Part shown: piece by piece, positions 16,961 through 25,154 of the stretch | How positions within the stretch are numbered: the stretch's first letter is position 1 | Layout: each line of letters opens with the position of its first letter | Origin: a bacterium | GTDB lineage: Bacteria > UBP6 > JAFGXH01 | Reading direction: 5' to 3' | Assembly (NCBI GenBank): GCA_027064085.1 | Contig: JAMOQH010000117.1 | Coordinates: 1 to 37,239, forward strand | DNA: 37,239 nucleotides | Program-made: the position numbers and the translations under genes | Notes under the pieces: model-generated | Told to the model about the DNA's origin: nothing | Database searches by the model: none | The model's input: only the letters and a program-made list of their open reading frames with translations

Positions 16961-18034
16961 ATGGGCTTTTGGGATATTTTCAAAAAAAAGGAAAAACAAA
17001 AACAAAAAATAAAAAAAACTCCATCTTTACCTACAACTAAAAACAAAAAAGCTAAAGAATCAGATAATTCAACCGATAAAGAACTAATAATTAATGATAG
17101 CTTACTTGAAGAACTTGTATATAAATGGGAAGGTGGAGATGAAATTATTGACTCTTTAGTTAAAGAGGCAAGTAATCAAACAGAGGCTAATGTTAAGTTT
17201 ATTGAATATCTTGTTAATTTGATTGATAGTGAAAAACTTGAAATACCTATGTTGCCTGATATTGTAATGAAAATTATAAATTTGTCTGAAAACCCAGATA
17301 CTGAAATTGCCAAGTATGTTGAACTTATTAAATCAGATCAAGCTATTGCCTTAAAGGTTATAAAATTAGCTAATTCTACAATGTATAAAGGGATTAGAGA
17401 TGTAAATGATTTAAATTTAGCAATAAGTAGAATCGGAATAAATGAGTTAAAAAATTTAGTATTAATGCTTTCTTTGCAAAGTAAGATTTTTAAAAATAAA
17501 GAATTTAAAGAATTAATTGAAGAAATATGGAAAACTTCTTTGCTAACATCAATTTTGTCTTCAAAACTAGCTTCTTATTATAGTTTAAATGCTTCAAATG
17601 CATATACCATTGCATTAACACATGATGTTGGAGAGATAATAGTATTTAATTCTATTAAAGGATATGAACAGTTTTATAAAAGAAAATACAAGGTTGATGC
17701 TTATTTTATAAAGAGAATTGCAAAGTCATATCATCAAGAAATTTCTGCTTTTACATTAGCTCACTGGAATTTTTCAAAAGAGCAAATTGATATCGTTAGA
17801 AACCATCATACTCCACCAATGGATAATTCTAATGACTACCATAAATTATTGTTTATAGCATATCAAACATCAGTGATTTTACTTAATTTTAAATTCAATA
17901 AAGATAATATTTATAATTTCCCTTATGAGTTTTTAATTAAGTTTTCAAAGCTCCCTTTAAGTGAAGATGCTTTTTATTTACTATTAAAAGATAGTTTAAA
18001 GGAATTTAATGACTTATCTTTAATAATTTCTTGA
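16961..18034 (+). CDS. HDOD-domain signalling protein
   Basis: 357 residues from ATG 16961. The upstream in-frame ATG at 16949 is within ATGGAG, which serves as the ribosome binding site of the chosen start. The first 50 residues are a lysine-rich linker (KKKEKQKQKIKKTPS). From about residue 85 an HDOD domain follows: IPMLPDIVMKIINLSENPD, ALKVIKLANSTMYKG, AISRIGINELKNLVL and ALTHDVGEIIVFN. HDOD is an HD-related domain without the full metal-binding set; such proteins relay signals in motility, biofilm or cell-cycle control. No receiver or GGDEF/EAL domain is attached. Confidence 0.85.
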   Translation: MGFWDIFKKKEKQKQKIKKTPSLPTTKNKKAKESDNSTDKELIINDSLLEELVYKWEGGDEIIDSLVKEASNQTEANVKFIEYLVNLIDSEKLEIPMLPDIVMKIINLSENPDTEIAKYVELIKSDQAIALKVIKLANSTMYKGIRDVNDLNLAISRIGINELKNLVLMLSLQSKIFKNKEFKELIEEIWKTSLLTSILSSKLASYYSLNASNAYTIALTHDVGEIIVFNSIKGYEQFYKRKYKVDAYFIKRIAKSYHQEISAFTLAHWNFSKEQIDIVRNHHTPPMDNSNDYHKLLFIAYQTSVILLNFKFNKDNIYNFPYEFLIKFSKLPLSEDAFYLLLKDSLKEFNDLSLIIS

Positions 18035-18085
18035 CATATAATCTAAATTTTGAAAGAATATAACGAACTTTTTGATAGGTAAAAC

Positions 18086-19147
18086 ATGAAAATAACATTT
18101 TTAACAACTTTGTTTCTGTTTTTTGCGATAGGCTTAACATCTTCTCTTATGGCAAATACAAATATAAATGATTCTATTAAGAATTTAAAAAAAGATTATT
18201 CTTCTAAGCAAGTAGTAAATGATTTTAATAAAAATGAAATACTTTTAGCTAGAAGAAGTGGTGGCAGGAGTGGCTCAAGAGGGTTTTCAAGTAGGAGGTC
18301 TTCAAGTCGTAAAAGTTATGGTGGTTCTCGTAGCCGTAGCCGTAGTGGAAGTAGCTATGGTTCAAGAAGTAGAGGAAGAAGTGGAAATAATTTTATTTAT
18401 GTTAGTGGCGGTGGTCATCGCAGTGGCTATTATGGTAGCAGAAGTCGTGGCGGTGTTTCATGGATAGGTGTATTAATATTTTTATTGATTATTGGGCTTA
18501 TAGTTTTCTTTGTTATAAAAAATAGAAGAAATAGTGGAGGGGGATATTCTGAAGGATATGCCGTGCCAAGTGAGGAATTCAATACGCTAAAGCTTCAATT
18601 TGCCCTTTATGCAACTGCAGATGATTTTGAAAAAGAGGTTAAAAACCTTGCTAAAGAATTGGATTATGATAGTGAACAAGATCTAAAAACTCTTGTTAAT
18701 GAAACGAGTATGTTGTTAGTTCAAAATCAAGATTATATTAAATATGCTTTTGTTAAACAAGGTAAAGCGACTAAAAATATTGATGTTGCTGAAAGAAATT
18801 TTGATAGTTTTATAAATGAAGAAACTGCTAAGTTTAGCCAAATAACATTTCAAAATAGAAGTGGAAAAGTCAGGGATAGGGATTTAAGTGATGGAAATAA
18901 GCCTGATTTTATGGAAGTAGATGAGTATTTCATTATAAGTTTGGTTGTATCTTATGCAAATACTAAAATAAAACTTAAAGATGATAATTATTCTTGGGAT
19001 GAATATAGTGAACTTTTAAGAAATGTTGGAGCTATTCCTTCAAATAATATTGTTGCTGCTGAAATTATATGGTCTCCTGATGCAGATGATGATATTTTAA
19101 CTGAAGATGACATTATTACTCATTATCCATACATGATTCAATTATAG
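18086..19147 (+). CDS. DUF1517 membrane protein with Arg/Ser/Gly-rich segment
   Basis: 353 residues. Signal peptide (MKITFLTTLFLFFAIGLTSSLMA), about 30 charged residues, then NEILLARRSGGRSGSRGFSSRR opening a strongly basic Arg/Ser/Gly/Tyr tract to about residue 125, one membrane helix (WIGVLIFLLIIGLIVFFVI), and a soluble domain from about 165. That domain ends NNIVAAEIIWSPDADDDILTE and THYPYMIQL, matching DUF1517 (known from cyanobacteria and chloroplasts), whose members end in a similar WxP...L.EDE...YP pattern. Function of DUF1517 is unknown. ATG follows TAGGT. The next gene begins 1 base after the stop and repeats the N-terminal module. Confidence 0.85.
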   Translation: MKITFLTTLFLFFAIGLTSSLMANTNINDSIKNLKKDYSSKQVVNDFNKNEILLARRSGGRSGSRGFSSRRSSSRKSYGGSRSRSRSGSSYGSRSRGRSGNNFIYVSGGGHRSGYYGSRSRGGVSWIGVLIFLLIIGLIVFFVIKNRRNSGGGYSEGYAVPSEEFNTLKLQFALYATADDFEKEVKNLAKELDYDSEQDLKTLVNETSMLLVQNQDYIKYAFVKQGKATKNIDVAERNFDSFINEETAKFSQITFQNRSGKVRDRDLSDGNKPDFMEVDEYFIISLVVSYANTKIKLKDDNYSWDEYSELLRNVGAIPSNNIVAAEIIWSPDADDDILTEDDIITHYPYMIQL

Positions 19148-19148
19148 G

Positions 19149-19583
19149 ATGAATATGAAATCTTTTTTTATTGTATTAATATTTTTTATTTCATTTTCTT
19201 TATTTGGCAATAAAGGAAATAGTGATAATGTATCAAACAAGAATTTAATAAACTCCGTTTTAAATCAAAAGCAACACACAAACAAAGTTGCTAAAGAAAA
19301 TTATAATTCTGAAATTTTATTGGCTAGGAGAAGTGGTGGGCGTAGTGGTGGTCGAAGCTTTTCTAGCAGGAGATCATCAAGTCGAAGTAGTGGATATGGT
19401 GGCACAAGAAGGTCTTCTTCAAGCAGAGGATACTCAAGAGGTAGAAGCGGAGGTGGATTCTTCTTTTTTGGAGGAAGTATTCAATCTCTTGTTATCTTTT
19501 TGATAATTATGGGTATTATTTACTATATTAGAAATAGAAATAGAAACGACAACGATGACGATGATTTTAGGGATAGATTCTAA
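19149..19583 (+). CDS. Short paralogue of the DUF1517 protein lacking the DUF1517 domain
   Basis: 144 residues: signal peptide (MKSFFIVLIFFISFSLFG), a charged spacer, then NSEILLARRSGGRSGGRSFSSR and a basic Ser/Gly tract, one membrane helix (SIQSLVIFLIIMGIIYYI), and an acidic tail NRNRNDNDDDDFRDRF. The ILLARRSGGRSG-R-FSSRRSSSR stretch is shared with the neighbour upstream, so this looks like duplication of its N-terminal half. The basic tract with acidic tail could interact in cis or trans. ATG 19155 (second codon pair, after AGGATGA) is an equally good start. Its stop overlaps the next ATG by one base. Confidence 0.75.
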   Translation: MNMKSFFIVLIFFISFSLFGNKGNSDNVSNKNLINSVLNQKQHTNKVAKENYNSEILLARRSGGRSGGRSFSSRRSSSRSSGYGGTRRSSSSRGYSRGRSGGGFFFFGGSIQSLVIFLIIMGIIYYIRNRNRNDNDDDDFRDRF

Positions 19584-20002
19584 TGCTATGTCATATTTGT
19601 AATAAAAAATTAGAAAAGACTACTAAAGGAAATGTAGATCTTTATCTTTGTCCAAGTTGTGAGGGTATTGCTGTTAAAGATAAAGATTTAAAAAATATTA
19701 TATTAATGACAAAAAAGGTTATAAGAAAGGATAGTTCTGCTCCTCCAATTAAAATTGATGTAATGAAATATTCAAAACAAAAAGTTCCTTTATCTAAATG
19801 TCCAAATTGTAGATATAATTTATATGTAATTGAAAGTAAAGGTTTAGAGTTGGATTATTGTTTAAATTGTAAAACATTTTGGTTTGATAAAGGAGAGCTT
19901 TCATCTTTTATTGAAAGATATAAAAATGGTAAAGCAATTATTTTAGAATCTTCAGAATATACTGATGATTCTGTCATAAATCTTATTTTTTCATTGATTT
20001 AA
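19583..20002 (+). CDS. Double TFIIB-type zinc-ribbon protein
   Basis: 139 residues with two zinc ribbons: CHICNKKLEKTTKGNVDLYLCPSC at residues 3-25 and CPNCRYNLYVIESKGLELDYCLNC at about 73-97. The second is followed by KTFWFDKGELSSFI, the WFDxGEL signature of bacterial zf-TFIIB proteins. Such proteins are cytoplasmic and of unknown function. It starts at TAATG, where the previous gene's stop and this start share a base, so the product is made together with the DUF1517-like pair. A promoter and tRNA genes follow. Confidence 0.85.
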   Translation: MLCHICNKKLEKTTKGNVDLYLCPSCEGIAVKDKDLKNIILMTKKVIRKDSSAPPIKIDVMKYSKQKVPLSKCPNCRYNLYVIESKGLELDYCLNCKTFWFDKGELSSFIERYKNGKAIILESSEYTDDSVINLIFSLI

Positions 20003-20012
20003 TAAAAATATA

Positions 20013-20041
20013 TTGACAAATCGCAAAAATTCTGCTAAAAG
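20013..20041 (+). promoter_or_regulatory. Promoter of the tRNA-Gln genes
   Basis: TTGACA (20013-20018), 17 bases, TAAAAG (20036-20041), 34 bases before the first tRNA. A perfect -35 with correct spacing directly ahead of stable-RNA genes. Confidence 0.65.
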
Positions 20042-20075
20042 ATTCGAGCTTTAATTTTTTTATTAGAGTATGTAC

Positions 20076-20147
20076 TGGGGCGTGGCCAAGTGGTAAGGCA
20101 CCGGATTTTGATTCCGGCATTCGCAGGTTCAAATCCTGCCGTCCCAG
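20076..20147 (+). tRNA. tRNA-Gln (anticodon TTG), copy 1
   Basis: 72-base cloverleaf. Acceptor TGGGGCG pairs with CGTCCCA (one G-T pair), discriminator G at 20147. Anticodon stem CCGGA/TCCGG encloses TTTTGAT with anticodon TTG, reading CAA and CAG. T arm GCAGG-TTCAAAT-CCTGC is perfect. The CCA end is not encoded. Confidence 0.97.
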
Positions 20148-20160
20148 TTTTTTTTTATGC

Positions 20161-20232
20161 TGGGGCGTGGCCAAGTGGTAAGGCACCGGATTTTGATTCC
20201 GGCATTCGCAGGTTCAAATCCTGCCGTCCCAG
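20161..20232 (+). tRNA. tRNA-Gln (anticodon TTG), copy 2
   Basis: Base-for-base identical to the copy 85 bases upstream over all 72 positions. A 13-base T-rich spacer separates them. A recent tandem duplication or active gene conversion explains the identity. CCA is not encoded. rplY starts 35 bases after this gene. Confidence 0.97.
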
Positions 20233-20266
20233 TTTTTGTTTAGAGTATATTTCTTTGGAGTTGAAC

Positions 20267-20899
20267 ATGCTTACAGTATATGAAAGGATTGGTAAAGGTA
20301 AAGAATACAATCACAAATTAAAAGCGAAAAAACTTATTCCTGGAGTTGTTTATGGTACAGGTCTGAAATCACCATTAATGGTTGAATTTAGTCCTAATGA
20401 ATTTTTAAAAGCAATTAAAACTCCTAAAAAATTCAATACAATTATAGAATTAGATATTAATTTTACTGATGGTAAAAAAGAAACTAAAAAGGTATTTTTA
20501 AAAGAATTACAAAAACATCCTTTTAAAGAAGAATATCGTCATGCTGATTTTTTTGCTTATGACAATGATGTTCCTCAAGTATTTAAAGTTCCTTTTAAAA
20601 CAGAAGGTCGTGCTGTTGGTGTTATTGCTGGTGGTAAATTAAAAATTGCAATGAAGAAAATTAAAATTCTTGCAAATCCTGAGCAAGTACCTGTAGAGTT
20701 GGTACATGATATTACTAATTTAGAGAGAGGTGGTGTTGTAAGAATTTCTGATCTTGCATATCCAGAAGGAGTTAAGCCTTTATATAGTCCTCGTCAAGCA
20801 CTTGTTTCTATAACTTCTCTTAAATTAGGACCTAATGGTCAAGAGATTGTTGAAGGTGATGAATTAGAGTTAGAAACAGAAATAGAAACAGAAGAATAA
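20267..20899 (+). CDS. rplY: 50S ribosomal protein L25 (CTC-type, general stress form)
   Basis: Binds 5S rRNA in the large subunit. 210 residues, so it is the long form with the extra C-terminal TL5/CTC beta domain: L25 core MLTVYERIGKGKEYNHKLKAKKLIPGVVYGTG, FLKELQKHPFKEEYRHADFF, then VPFKTEGRAVGVIAGGKLKI and the beta domain, ending with an acidic tail (EGDELELETEIETEE). ATG 20267 follows TTGGAG. A longer frame running back through the tRNA genes is open only by chance and is rejected. The tRNA-Gln and rplY order is seen in other bacteria, but pth, often next, is not here. Confidence 0.95.
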   Translation: MLTVYERIGKGKEYNHKLKAKKLIPGVVYGTGLKSPLMVEFSPNEFLKAIKTPKKFNTIIELDINFTDGKKETKKVFLKELQKHPFKEEYRHADFFAYDNDVPQVFKVPFKTEGRAVGVIAGGKLKIAMKKIKILANPEQVPVELVHDITNLERGGVVRISDLAYPEGVKPLYSPRQALVSITSLKLGPNGQEIVEGDELELETEIETEE

Positions 20900-21015
20900 T
20901 TGTCAGAATATTGTCGTTTTCAATAAAATCCAATAAAATTTAATAAATATCTTTAAAATGTAGTAGAATTATCAGGAAAAAATATTGCTTCGTTATAATT
21001 ATCATGGGGGTAATT

Positions 21016-22125
21016 ATGACTGTAGAAAAAATAACAGCTTCATCAATGAATAGGGCAATGTTGAAGGCTAAAAGAATTTTTAAAGATGATGCTATAATAA
21101 TAGAGTCTAAAAATATTGTTTTAGATGGAAAGAATTATTATGAACTACTTGTTTCTGGAACAAGAGTAGCTAATGAAAATGAAGAAATAAATTATGCCAG
21201 AGAAAATGCTCAACAAGTTTTAGATATTGTAAATAAAATAAATAGAGATAGTCAAAAAAAAGTAAAAACAGAAAAGCCAATTAGTATTTCAAATAATTTA
21301 ATTAATGATAAATTAAAATATTTTTTTGAAGATGAATATGATATCATATTAGGTTTAGATAAAAATAAATTGGAGATATATAAAAAACTAAGAAAAAAAC
21401 AAATTTCTTATGATATTGCTTATTCTATTGTTCAGGAATTATTTGATTTCGGGTTTGAGAGTAAAGATGAGCAAAATATGATAATTGAGAGAATTATTAA
21501 AGATAATCTAAATGTTTCTGGTAATTTGTATAAAAATAATTATGAACAGAGAATTGTATCTTTGATGGGAACAACAGGTGTTGGGAAAACTACAACTTTA
21601 GCTAAAATTGTTTCAGAAGCATTAATTTCTTATAATAAAAAAGTTGTATTATTTACATTTGATAATTATAAAAAATCTACACTACTTCAATTAAAGGTTC
21701 ATGCCTCTTTATTAAAGGTTCCATTTGAAATAGTTAAATCAAGAAATGATTTTGAAAATAAGTTGATAAAATATAGTGATTATGATTTAGTTTTGCTAGA
21801 TATGGAAGGAATTGATGTTTTTGATGATAACGAATTAGATAATCTTAAACATTTATTAGCTATGCCTCCTAAAATAGAAAAACATTTAACTTTACCGGTT
21901 AATTTAAGAGAATATGATCAGGAAAAGATCTTTAAAAAGTTTAAAGTATTTGACCCTGATTATTTAATTTTTACAAGGCTTGATGAAACTGATTTATATT
22001 CTTCAATGTTAAATATGAATTTAAAAACAGATATACCTATTTCATATTTAACAACAGGTCCTCATATTACAGGAGATATAATGTTAGCGTCTAAGGCTAA
22101 GATGGCTAGATTAATTATGAATTAA
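21016..22125 (+). CDS. flhF: FlhF-like SRP-type GTPase with altered switch motifs
   Basis: FlhF places and numbers polar flagella together with FlhG. 369 residues from ATG 21016; the ATG at 21004 sits inside the GGGGG ribosome binding site. Typical FlhF features: N-terminal B domain start (VEKITASSMNRAMLKAKRIFKDDAIIIESK), G1 GTTGVGKTTTLAKI at about 185-198, FTRLDETDLYSSMLNM and ISYLTTGPHITGDIMLAS. Two nucleotide-switch motifs differ from usual: the family's DTYRIGA is here DNYKKST, and the G3 DTAGR is DMEGI at about 261-265. The protein may bind GTP but hydrolyse it poorly. No other flagellar gene is in the window. Its end overlaps the convergent gene by 11 bases. Confidence 0.85.
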   Translation: MTVEKITASSMNRAMLKAKRIFKDDAIIIESKNIVLDGKNYYELLVSGTRVANENEEINYARENAQQVLDIVNKINRDSQKKVKTEKPISISNNLINDKLKYFFEDEYDIILGLDKNKLEIYKKLRKKQISYDIAYSIVQELFDFGFESKDEQNMIIERIIKDNLNVSGNLYKNNYEQRIVSLMGTTGVGKTTTLAKIVSEALISYNKKVVLFTFDNYKKSTLLQLKVHASLLKVPFEIVKSRNDFENKLIKYSDYDLVLLDMEGIDVFDDNELDNLKHLLAMPPKIEKHLTLPVNLREYDQEKIFKKFKVFDPDYLIFTRLDETDLYSSMLNMNLKTDIPISYLTTGPHITGDIMLASKAKMARLIMN

Positions 22126-23068
22126 GTAACTGCAATTTATTAACAGCTCTATTAAATTCATTTTTTAAGTTATCAAAAATTTCATTAACGGAAAGAAGTT
22201 CATTTATTAATGCAGAGGATTGTCCTGCTAGTGGAGTACCATTGATGATATCACCTTCTATAATAGCTTTGTAAGACCCTCCATGACCAATATTTTTTAA
22301 TATGTTTTCATTTGATAAGTCAGAATATTCCCAAGATAAGATTTTTTGAGAGAAGTCATTTTTTAGAGCTCTAACCGGAGCTAATCTTCTTCCTGTTAAA
22401 GTTGTTGAGTTGTCTTTACTATTAATTACTGCATTTTTATAATTAATATGTGAATCAGACTCTTTTGATGCTGCAAATATAGTCCCTAATTGAACTCCTG
22501 ATGCTCCTAAAGCAAAAGATGCAAGGATCTGTTCACCTGTAGCAATACCACCTGCTATAACAATAGGAATAGTTACTTTTTTTACAATATTTGGAAGCAT
22601 GACAAAAGTTGTTAGCTCATCTTGTCCATTATGCCCGCCAGCTTCCACACCTTCTGCTATAATTGCATCTACTCCTGCTTCTTCCGATTTTATAGCAAAT
22701 TTTTCATTTGCAACAACATGTAATACTTTTATACCTGATTTTTTAAATGTTTGGGTATATTTTTTAGGATTTCCTGCAGAGGTTATAACAACAGGTACTT
22801 TGTAGTTTAAACATACTTCTGCAAGCATATCAGCATGAGGATAAATCATTGGAATGTTTACCGCAAAAGGTTTATTGGTATTACTTTTTAAGTAATTTAC
22901 TTTAGAAATTAAATCTTTTGGGCTTAAACAAGATGCTCCCGCGATAGTGCCAAGTCCACCATTTTCAGAAACCGCAATAGCTAAACTTTCTCCTCCTGCC
23001 CAAATCATTCCTCCCTCTATAATCGGATATTTTATATTTAGGAGTTTAGTAATTTTAGTTTTATACAT
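22115..23068 (-). CDS. Nitronate monooxygenase / FabK-like FMN enzyme
   Basis: 317-residue TIM-barrel flavoprotein of the 2-nitropropane dioxygenase superfamily. Motifs: KYPIIEGGMIWAGGESLAIAVSENGGLGTI, AIIAEGVEAGGHNG with the conserved His, IPIVIAGGIATGEQILASFALGASGVQLGT for FMN phosphate. The family includes nitronate monooxygenases and enoyl-ACP reductase II (FabK). The GMIWAG start and EAGGH motif occur in both, so I cannot decide; if FabK, it makes fatty acids, and no fab gene is nearby to help. It is the last of three minus-strand genes (PEGA-barrel, PP2C, this), 32 bases after PP2C. Confidence 0.85.
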   Translation of the reverse strand: MYKTKITKLLNIKYPIIEGGMIWAGGESLAIAVSENGGLGTIAGASCLSPKDLISKVNYLKSNTNKPFAVNIPMIYPHADMLAEVCLNYKVPVVITSAGNPKKYTQTFKKSGIKVLHVVANEKFAIKSEEAGVDAIIAEGVEAGGHNGQDELTTFVMLPNIVKKVTIPIVIAGGIATGEQILASFALGASGVQLGTIFAASKESDSHINYKNAVINSKDNSTTLTGRRLAPVRALKNDFSQKILSWEYSDLSNENILKNIGHGGSYKAIIEGDIINGTPLAGQSSALINELLSVNEIFDNLKNEFNRAVNKLQLLNS

Positions 23069-23100
23069 TTAAGTCCATAAAAAATAAGAAATAAGAAATA

Positions 23101-23859
23101 TTATAATTCTTCTATTTTTACTGTAGCAATAGTAATATTATCTTCTCCACCTCTTTCTAATGCTTTGTCTATCATATGTTGTGCTAAATCATTAAAATCA
23201 ACTTTTACAAAAGTATTTGCAATTTCAATTGGTTTAAAATATCTGTAATAACCATCACTACAAGCCATGAAAATATCATCTTTTTTTAATTCTTTTAATA
23301 CATTACAATCTACTTCTACATCTGGATTGAAACCAACTGCTCGGGTAATAATATCTTTTATTTCATAGGTTTCGGCTTCTTCTCTTGTTATAATTTCATT
23401 GGCAATTTGTTCTTCTATTAGAGAGTGGTCTGTAGTTATTTGAGAAAGCAATCGTTTGCCTTCTGTCATATCATATCTTGATATATAAACTCTACTATCT
23501 CCAACCCAAGCGATATAAGCTTTTTTTTCAAATAAAAAAATTACAGTAATGGTTGTACCCATTCCAGCTTCTTCAGGATTCTTTTGAGAACGATTATATA
23601 CATTTTTATTTGCAAGTTTTATAGCTTTTTTTAAAAAAATAACAGGATCTTCTTTTTTATGTTTTAAAAGTTTAAAATTTTCTTTAAAATATTCATATAT
23701 TGTATCAACAGTAACCTTACTTGCAACCTCCCCTGCATTATGACCGCCCATACCATCTGCAACAATATATAAATGCATGTCATCATATATGCCATAGCTG
23801 TCTTCATTATTTGTTCTTGCTTTGCCTAGGTCTGTTAAACCCTTTGAAGAAATTTTCAT
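23101..23859 (-). CDS. PP2C-family Ser/Thr protein phosphatase
   Basis: 252 residues, normal for bacterial Stp/PrpC. Metal-binding and catalytic motifs are intact: DLGKARTNNEDSYG, VADGMGGHNAGEVAS, GTTITV, WVGDSRVYI, TTDHSLIEEQ, CSDGYYRY and GGEDNITI. It removes phosphate from Ser/Thr in target proteins and usually opposes an Hanks-type kinase; none is visible here. Possible reader of the same signals is the FHA protein at 7923-8504. Start ATG follows AGGGGGG. It lies 7 bases after the PEGA-barrel gene. Confidence 0.95.
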   Translation of the reverse strand: MKISSKGLTDLGKARTNNEDSYGIYDDMHLYIVADGMGGHNAGEVASKVTVDTIYEYFKENFKLLKHKKEDPVIFLKKAIKLANKNVYNRSQKNPEEAGMGTTITVIFLFEKKAYIAWVGDSRVYISRYDMTEGKRLLSQITTDHSLIEEQIANEIITREEAETYEIKDIITRAVGFNPDVEVDCNVLKELKKDDIFMACSDGYYRYFKPIEIANTFVKVDFNDLAQHMIDKALERGGEDNITIATVKIEEL

Positions 23860-23866
23860 GTCCCCC

Positions 23867-24949
23867 CTAAAAATAATAAATAAGCCCTATCTTTCCTAAT
23901 ACATCATAGAATTTACTATTATACATGTAATGTAGCCTATTCGTTAACTCTAAATTAACTCTAAGCTTGTCAATAATTTTGATATATCCGCCTAAATTTA
24001 AGCCAATTCCATTTTCTAGATATTCAGTTGTATCATCTATATACTTAGAAAAAATTAAGTCCATACCTAGATAAATATTTAATATTTTATTATATCTAAA
24101 TACATCGTATGAACTTCCTAATACTACTCCATAATATTCAGAGTCGTTAGAAAAGTTTACAACATATATTAAGTCAAATTTAAAATTTATTTTACTTTTA
24201 AGTTTCAATTCAATGTTTAATTCGGGGAAGCCTCCTAGTAATCTTCCATAAAGATATGAAATACCTGTTCCTAATTGTAGGGCTTTAGGCTTTTTGATGA
24301 GTTTATAATTGACAATTAAGTTTTTGTTGGTGATATTTATTTCTTTTTCGTATGGAAAGTATCCGTCTTTTAGGATAGATAGATTATATTTTCCAAATTT
24401 TAATGATTTTTTACAGTTACCTTTACAAATTTCTTTTCCATTTAACCTAATTGAAGCTTTTGGATATTTTCCATTTATTGTAAGTAATTTTTTTATATTT
24501 TGCATTTTGGGAAGATTTAAGTGATATGTTTGACCTAAATCTATTTTAAATTTTAGATTATTTTCTGCATAATAATCTTTTTTTTCTTTTATATTTATAG
24601 TTTTAGAAGAATCAAATTTAATTAATTCTCCTTTTTCTATCTTTTTACCATCAATTAATACCATACTATTTATATTATCTGATGTAATTACCAATGTTGC
24701 TTGTATTGGTAATAAGTTAATATTTAGAGCTATATCTTTATCTATAATCCAGAACTTTTTATCATAACACTGATAATTGTTTTTACAGACCTTAAGTTGA
24801 TATTGACCTTCTTTTAAATCTATTTTTGAAGTGTCAGATAAAATCTTATTATTTATCATAACTTTTGAATCTGAAGGAACTAAATTTATTTTAAGGTTAT
24901 ATGAGTGTAGAATATTTGTAAAAAGAAAAAAAATAAGTATTGCTTTCAT
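23867..24949 (-). CDS. PEGA-domain protein with C-terminal beta-barrel
   Basis: 360 residues from ATG 24949 (the in-frame ATG at 24961 is part of the ATGGAG ribosome binding site). A signal peptide (MKAILIFFLFTNILHS) leads to three PEGA-like modules of about 65 residues: SDSKVMINNKILSDTSKIDLKEGQY, NSMVLIDGKKIEKGE and KASIRLNGKEICKGNCKKSLKFGKYNLSILKDGYFPYEK. The last 135 residues are amphipathic strands (LGTGISYLYGRLLGG, FKFDLIYVVNFSN, YGVVLGSSYDVF) ending GKIGLIYYF, an outer-membrane barrel signature. So surface or peptidoglycan-facing PEGA domains would be tethered by an 8-stranded-size barrel. First of a three-gene unit with PP2C. Confidence 0.8.
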   Translation of the reverse strand: MKAILIFFLFTNILHSYNLKINLVPSDSKVMINNKILSDTSKIDLKEGQYQLKVCKNNYQCYDKKFWIIDKDIALNINLLPIQATLVITSDNINSMVLIDGKKIEKGELIKFDSSKTINIKEKKDYYAENNLKFKIDLGQTYHLNLPKMQNIKKLLTINGKYPKASIRLNGKEICKGNCKKSLKFGKYNLSILKDGYFPYEKEINITNKNLIVNYKLIKKPKALQLGTGISYLYGRLLGGFPELNIELKLKSKINFKFDLIYVVNFSNDSEYYGVVLGSSYDVFRYNKILNIYLGMDLIFSKYIDDTTEYLENGIGLNLGGYIKIIDKLRVNLELTNRLHYMYNSKFYDVLGKIGLIYYF

Positions 24950-24993
24950 TATAATCTCCATAAAAGTAGTAAATTATATAAAATTAATAAGAT

Positions 24994-25112
24994 AAAATCA
25001 ATTTTTGATTTTAGAAATAGTTAAATTTAATGTTTTTTCTGAAAAATTGCTTATTTTTAGCTGTTTTAGAAAAACAAATTAATAATGTTAGAAAAATCAT
25101 TGATTTTTCTAA
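24994..25112. promoter_or_regulatory. Divergent control region with three inverted repeats
   Basis: Between the PEGA-barrel gene and the cyclic-nucleotide-binding gene lie three dyads: AAAATCAA / TTGATTTT (24994-25001, 25005-25012), TTTTTC / GAAAAA (25034-25039, 25041-25046), and TTAGAAAAATC with its exact complement (25088-25098, 25102-25112), 11 perfect pairs around 3 bases. TTAGAAA recurs at several places. The long dyad ends 42 bases before the plus-strand start codon. These look like operators or hairpins; no protein can be assigned. Confidence 0.5.
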
Positions 25113-25154
25113 TATTATCTTTATAATTTAATTTTATTATTGTTTTGGGGGATA

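Noticed and set aside
20090-20266. Long N-terminal extension of L25 starting inside the first tRNA gene
   Set aside because: It would translate both tRNA genes; ATG 20267 has a good ribosome binding site and the L25 start MLTVYER.
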